NCBI GenBank assembly: GCA_903922535.1
Contig: CAIXUF010000449.1
Coordinates: forward strand, 1-17,145
DNA from: Candidatus Hydrogenedentota bacterium
GTDB lineage: Bacteria; Hydrogenedentota; Hydrogenedentia; Hydrogenedentiales; CAITNO01
Direction of reading: 5' to 3'
Length of the DNA stretch: 17,145 nucleotides
In this document: piece by piece, positions 13,658-17,145 of the stretch
Layout of the letters: each line of letters starts with the position of its first letter
Numbering within the stretch: the first letter of the stretch is position 1
Notes under the pieces: model-generated
What the model was told of the DNA's origin: nothing
Database searches by the model: none
What the model saw: the letters and a program-made list of their open reading frames with translations, nothing else
Position numbers and translations under genes: made by a program

Positions 13658-15403
13658 ATGAGCGACTCCAACCATGCGTCCGAAGTTGTCCAGCCCACGC
13701 CTGAAGTCCGTCTGCGCCTGTGGCCTGCCGTCCTGATCGCAACGGTTCATCTTCCGGTTTCGCTTTGGACCCTGTTCCTGGGCGCCACGAACCTTCAAAG
13801 CATGATCGGCCTAATCGCCGCGCCCATCCTGGCGCTGCTGCTGCTGGTCATCTGGTGGCTGGCGGCGAGCCGGGCTCCCTGGCGCTCCCGGCTGCTCGGC
13901 CTGTTGTTGGTCGTGGCCGCGCTGCTGTTGATTGTCGGCACGCAGACGGACCATAAGCCGCTGGTGCTTCTGGCCGCCCTGCCGACGATGACCACCGCCC
14001 TGGTGGCGGCCATGGCGGCCACCTGCCGGCTTCGCTGGTCCCCGCGAAAGTGGATTCTCGCCGTCGTGGTCATCGCCTGCGCACTGGGTTTCAGCATGCT
14101 GCGCGCCGAGGGACTGAGCAGCCGCCTGACGCCGGTGCTTGCGTGGCGCTGGACTCCCACGGCCGAAGAACTGCTCAAGGCCGCGCCCGCCCTGCCCGCC
14201 GCCGAAGCGGGCGGCACGGCCATCCTCCCGGCCCAGGCGGGGCCGGGCGACTGGCCCGCCTTCCGCGGACCGGCGCGGGACGACCGCGTGACAGGGGTGA
14301 AGATCTCCACAGACTGGAGCACGCCCCCGCGCGAACTGTGGCGCAAGCGCGTGGGCACGGGCTGGTCGTCCTACATCGCGGTGGGCGACTACGTCTTCAC
14401 GCAGGAACAGCGTGGCCAGCAGGAACTGGTCACGTGCAGCCGCGCCGCCACCGGCGAGGACGTCTGGGTGAACCGGGTGCAAAGCCATTTCGAAAACGAC
14501 ATGGGGGCCGGACCGCGCGCGACTCCCGCCTTTGAGCAGGGGCGGCTGTACACGCTGGGCGCGACCGGCGCGCTGCAATGCCTCGACGCCGCCACGGGAA
14601 AGGTGGTCTGGACACGCGACATCAAGGCCGATACCGGGGCGGCCGTGCCCACGTGGGGATTTGCCAGTTCGCCGCTGGTTGTCGGCGGCAAGCTCATCGT
14701 GTTCACCCACGGCGGAGACGGCCAAAGCATGATCGGCTACGACCGCCTGACAGGCCAACCCGTCTGGCGCGCCGGGCGCGGTGGCGGCGGCTACAGTTCC
14801 CCGCAGCTTTCGGTCCTTGCGGAAACGCCCCAGGTATTGATAGCGGGCGAATTTGGCCTGCAATCCTTCGTTCCGGAAACGGGCCAACTCCTGTGGGAAC
14901 GGCTGGCGGGCAAAGAACTGAACCCGCGCTGTGCGCAGCCGCTGGTGGCGGACGGCAACAGGGTGATGCTGGGCAGCCCGGCGGGCACCGGCGCGCGCAT
15001 GTTCCTGACACAGAAAAAGGATAGTGCCTGGACTGCGGAGCAGGTGTGGGCCAGCACGAAGTTCCGACCCTACTTCGACGACATGGTGTTCCACAAAGGC
15101 CATATATACGGCTTTGACGGCGATCGTTTCTGCTGCGTCGATGCCGCCACGGGAGCGTTTTGCTGGGAAGGCAAACGCCTTGGCGGCCAGGTGTTGCTTC
15201 TCGCCGACATGGAGATGCTTCTCGTGGTGAGCGAGAAGGGGGACGCGATTCTTTTCCCCGCAACACCGACGGCATGCAGGGAAATCGCCCGGTTCAAGGC
15301 GCTCAGCGGAAAGACATGGAATTATCCGGTGATCGCCCATGGCAGACTGTTCGTCAGAAACGCCGAAGAGGCCGCCTGTTTTGCGTTGCCCGTAGCGCCG
15401 TAG
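13658..15403 (+). CDS. Five-helix membrane protein with C-terminal PQQ-like beta-propeller
   Basis: A 581-residue two-part protein. Residues about 21-149 hold five hydrophobic segments (about 21-42, 49-70, 79-96, 101-123, 132-149) separated by short charged loops. From about residue 198 a PQQ-like/BamB-like propeller starts with DWPAFRGPARDDR, a signature I associate with planctomycete-type proteins. Blade motifs follow: LWRKRVGTGWSS, YTLGATGALQCLDAATGKVVW, IGYDRLTGQPVWRAGRG, LQSFVPETGQLLWER and CVDAATGAFCWEGKRLGG. No dehydrogenase active-site or Cys-pair motif is evident, so it is probably a binding or scaffold propeller, not a quinoprotein enzyme. The start at 13658 has GAGG about 8 bases upstream. 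It appears monocistronic; ligand and pathway are unknown. Confidence 0.85.
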   Translation: MSDSNHASEVVQPTPEVRLRLWPAVLIATVHLPVSLWTLFLGATNLQSMIGLIAAPILALLLLVIWWLAASRAPWRSRLLGLLLVVAALLLIVGTQTDHKPLVLLAALPTMTTALVAAMAATCRLRWSPRKWILAVVVIACALGFSMLRAEGLSSRLTPVLAWRWTPTAEELLKAAPALPAAEAGGTAILPAQAGPGDWPAFRGPARDDRVTGVKISTDWSTPPRELWRKRVGTGWSSYIAVGDYVFTQEQRGQQELVTCSRAATGEDVWVNRVQSHFENDMGAGPRATPAFEQGRLYTLGATGALQCLDAATGKVVWTRDIKADTGAAVPTWGFASSPLVVGGKLIVFTHGGDGQSMIGYDRLTGQPVWRAGRGGGGYSSPQLSVLAETPQVLIAGEFGLQSFVPETGQLLWERLAGKELNPRCAQPLVADGNRVMLGSPAGTGARMFLTQKKDSAWTAEQVWASTKFRPYFDDMVFHKGHIYGFDGDRFCCVDAATGAFCWEGKRLGGQVLLLADMEMLLVVSEKGDAILFPATPTACREIARFKALSGKTWNYPVIAHGRLFVRNAEEAACFALPVAP

Positions 15404-15424
15404 ACCTCAATGTAAATCGTGCGT

Positions 15425-15452
15425 TCCGAACCGCCTTAGACGGCAATTCGGA
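15425..15452 (+). terminator. Possible weak terminator hairpin after the propeller gene
   Basis: TCCGAA (15425-15430) pairs with TTCGGA (15447-15452), with an inner GCC/GGC pairing. It lies 21 bases after the TAG stop. No T-run follows, so intrinsic termination is doubtful. Confidence 0.3.
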
Positions 15453-15594
15453 CAAGACAGAGAACCGGGGGGTTGCCGACAAGGGATAGCGTTGCTTGGC
15501 CGCAATGCGGGTACATATTGTGTATTGGACACTGAATGTGCGAAAATACCGAAACTTAGGCATGGGATAGTTGTGTCCCGTTTGCCCTGGAACT

Positions 15595-15625
15595 GGAACC
15601 TTTTTCCGCAACGCGGGATTAGAAT
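15595..15625 (+). promoter_or_regulatory. Possible promoter of the sigma/anti-sigma operon
   Basis: TAGAAT (15620-15625) is a plausible -10. Upstream, GGAAC occurs twice (15589-15593 and 15595-15599); GGAAC is the usual -35 core of ECF promoters, which would fit autoregulation, but spacing to a clear ECF -10 is not convincing. Transcription would start near 15631. Confidence 0.3.
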
Positions 15626-15630
15626 ACACT

Positions 15631-15649
15631 AAAGCCGAAATACGGCTTT
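15631..15649 (+). promoter_or_regulatory. 7-bp perfect hairpin directly before the sigma-factor ribosome site
   Basis: AAAGCCG (15631-15637), 5-base loop AAATA, CGGCTTT (15643-15649), then the ribosome site AGGAAGG (15651-15657) and ATG at 15662. It would sit at or near the 5' end of the mRNA and could affect translation or stability, or act as a protein-binding dyad. Confidence 0.4.
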
Positions 15650-15661
15650 GAGGAAGGTATT

Positions 15662-16333
15662 ATGGCGGAAGAACTGAGTAATATTGCGGCATTTCACAGC
15701 GAGGCACCCCGGTTGCGGGACGCGAGCACCCCGCTGCCTTTTGCACAATGGACCGATGAGAACCTGATGCTGGAGCATGGACGCGGCTCCGAACCCGCGT
15801 TTGAAGAGCTTGTCCGCAGGTTTCACCGTTCCGTCTTCAATTACATCTACCGCATGGTGCAGAACCGCCACGTGGGCGAGGAACTGACCCAGGAAGTGTT
15901 CATGGCGCTGGTGAAAAACGGCGACCGTTACACGCCTACGGCCAAGTTCTCGACCTATCTCTACACCATTGCCTCCAACATTGTTTACAAGGAATGGGCC
16001 CGGCAAAAGCGCCGTCCGAAGATGTTCAGCCTTTCTTGGTGGAGCAACGACCACGAGGGCGAAGGCGAGTCGCCGATTGACACGATCCGCGACGAAAGCG
16101 CCTGCGTGCTGACCGCGTTCAAGCGGGGCGAAATCTCCGAGGCGGTGAACGAGGCGCTGCACAAGATTGCCCCGCACTACCGCGAATCCTTCGTGCTGAA
16201 GCGGTTCCAGGGCCTTTCCTACGAGGAGATCGCCGAAATCACCGACTGCCCGATCGGCACGGTGAAATCGCGCATTGCGCGGGCCGAGCAGGCGTTGCGG
16301 CCCCACCTCGAAAAATACCGCGAATACGTCTGA
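15662..16333 (+). CDS. ECF-type sigma-70 family RNA polymerase sigma factor
   Basis: Directs RNA polymerase to a dedicated promoter set; 223 residues, slightly long for an ECF factor because of a 40-residue N-terminal extension. Region 2 (about 46-115) includes FEELVRRFHRSVFNYIYRMV, GEELTQEVFMALVKN and FSTYLYTIASNIVYKEWARQ. A 40-residue linker (MFSLSWWSND...) joins region 4 (about 160-215), whose helix-turn-helix is LSYEEIAEITDCPIGTVKSR, then IARAEQALRPHL. AGGAAGG lies 4 bases before the ATG. The anti-sigma gene begins 16 bases after its stop, so the two form a standard sigma/anti-sigma pair. The signal sensed and the regulon are unknown. Confidence 0.95.
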   Translation: MAEELSNIAAFHSEAPRLRDASTPLPFAQWTDENLMLEHGRGSEPAFEELVRRFHRSVFNYIYRMVQNRHVGEELTQEVFMALVKNGDRYTPTAKFSTYLYTIASNIVYKEWARQKRRPKMFSLSWWSNDHEGEGESPIDTIRDESACVLTAFKRGEISEAVNEALHKIAPHYRESFVLKRFQGLSYEEIAEITDCPIGTVKSRIARAEQALRPHLEKYREYV

Positions 16334-16349
16334 CACGGGACGGAACGGC

Positions 16350-17054
16350 ATGGGCATGAACCTCGAACAAACGGTCCTTCGGCATCCTCCGCGCCAGGAA
16401 TTGGTGGCGTTTGCGGAGTCGCTGGTGGACCGTTCGTCGTCGGTTTCGGCCTTTCTCGCCTCGCATGTGAATTCCTGCCCGCGCTGCACCGCACAGGTGC
16501 ACGCCATCCGCGCCAGTCTTGAGTTTGCCTCCTCCGCTTCGGCGCCCGAGCCCTCGGGTGATTTGGCGCGCCAGATTCTGGCCGGCGCCCGCGAGGCACG
16601 GCTCCAAGCCCCCGAACCGGGTCGGAAACGCCCGTCGCTGGCGGCGTCCGTCCTCCGGGCGGCCGTCTATGTGACGGCCACCGCGGCGCTGGCGGTGCTG
16701 ACGTTCGGCATGGCCGTGAACACCGGCGACAACGCCGCCCCGTCGCGCGCCGCGCTTCGGCCCGCGCAGCAGACGGCCCAGTCCCCCGAAGCGGTCTCGC
16801 CCGATTCGATACGGCGCAAGACCGGCGCCATTGAACGGCTTGCCGCCGCGGTGTCCCGCGCCGACAGCCCGCCGCGCACCCTGCGCGAGTGGGAACGCCG
16901 CCGGGCCGTGGAGGGCGTGAGCCAGGATCTCAGTGCGGCCATGGCCGCGCTCGCCCGCAATCCGGGCTGCGCCCGCGCGGACGAGATGGTGCGGACGCAC
17001 TTGGACCGGCAGGTGAACGGTCTGCGTGACCTGTTCGTGGAACGCACGCTCTGA
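16350..17054 (+). CDS. Transmembrane anti-sigma factor with ZAS zinc-binding motif
   Basis: A 234-residue membrane protein that probably holds the upstream sigma factor inactive. The N-terminal cytoplasmic part has H-x3-C-x2-C at His39, Cys43, Cys46 (SHVNSCPRC), the zinc-binding anti-sigma (ZAS) signature. One membrane helix spans about residues 101-123 (VLRAAVYVTATAALAVLTFGM). The C-terminal periplasmic part (about 124-234) is Ala/Arg-rich and probably helical, without a recognisable sensor domain. I chose the ATG at 16350; one two codons later (16356) is equally possible, and the longer open frame from 16275 overlaps the sigma gene. Its position and motif make the call good; the inducing signal is not visible. 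Confidence 0.85.
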   Translation: MGMNLEQTVLRHPPRQELVAFAESLVDRSSSVSAFLASHVNSCPRCTAQVHAIRASLEFASSASAPEPSGDLARQILAGAREARLQAPEPGRKRPSLAASVLRAAVYVTATAALAVLTFGMAVNTGDNAAPSRAALRPAQQTAQSPEAVSPDSIRRKTGAIERLAAAVSRADSPPRTLREWERRRAVEGVSQDLSAAMAALARNPGCARADEMVRTHLDRQVNGLRDLFVERTL

Positions 17055-17068
17055 ACAGGGGCGCGCCC

Positions 17069-17145
17069 ATGAGAATCCCGGCAAAACTCCCCATCCTCGC
17101 CTGTCTCGCACTTTTACTTTCCCTGACCGCCGCCGCGCAGACGGA
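17069..17145 (+). CDS. Start of an exported protein in the sigma/anti-sigma operon (partial)
   Basis: Only 25 codons are present: MRIPAKLPILACLALLLSLT followed by AAAQT, a typical Sec signal peptide. The ATG is 14 bases after the anti-sigma stop, so it is probably the third gene of the operon and may act in the same envelope response. No mature sequence is visible, so no family can be given. The ribosome site is poor (GGGGCGCG). Confidence 0.6.
   Translation, partial: MRIPAKLPILACLALLLSLTAAAQT

Noticed and set aside
15354..15629. 91-residue minus-strand open frame in the gap before the sigma gene
   Set aside because: It overlaps the 3' end of the propeller gene, has no recognisable domain or signal and no clear ribosome site; best read as chance.

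Overview
The window is a GC-rich bacterial stretch with 12 supported genes, two of them cut by the window ends. The gene content suggests a Gram-negative organism of the planctomycete/Lentisphaerae/Hydrogenedentota type: a twin-arginine-exported sulfatase, a DUF4838 protein, a PQQ-like propeller with the 'WPAFRGP' signature, a PIG-L deacetylase with 'AHPDDPE', and an S23-type four-helix-bundle gene. The phylum is an inference. No rRNA, tRNA or CRISPR array was seen.

Layout. (1) 1-4954, minus strand: a tripartite drug-efflux operon read as tetR, outer-membrane factor, lipoprotein adaptor, RND pump (pump cut at position 1). It has a good sigma70-like promoter and a perfect 14-bp dyad over the predicted transcription start, so the TetR protein probably represses its own operon. 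(2) 5064-9836: a secreted glycan-handling group. A sulfatase on the minus strand is divergent from a two-gene plus-strand unit: a putative glycosidase with a discoidin-like C-terminus, then a PIG-L deacetylase. (3) 9808-10356: a compact 549-bp cassette with one small S23/four-helix-bundle gene between two inverted arrays of the heptamer GGGTCTN. It sits exactly between two convergent genes, supplies the stop codon of one and abuts the stop codon of the other. (4) 10357-10824 minus: a small exported DUF2147 protein. (5) 10987-13329 plus: a large exported DUF4838 protein. (6) 13658-15403 plus: a five-helix membrane domain fused to a PQQ-like beta-propeller. (7) 15662-17145 plus: an ECF sigma factor, a zinc-binding-type (ZAS) transmembrane anti-sigma factor, and the start of a third exported protein, closely spaced.

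The most interesting structure is in the repeats. Besides the heptamer-flanked S23 cassette, there are two clean arrays of a 9-bp unit, ATGGAC plus three variable bases, five units each, at 4993-5037 and 13366-13410. A third, degenerate array at 4218-4244 may have created an extra start codon for the outer-membrane factor. All three lie within about 50 bases downstream of a stop codon.

Working together: the sulfatase, putative glycosidase, deacetylase and DUF4838 protein look like an extracytoplasmic toolkit for sulfated, N-acetylated glycans. This is inferred from the families; no substrate can be read from the sequence.
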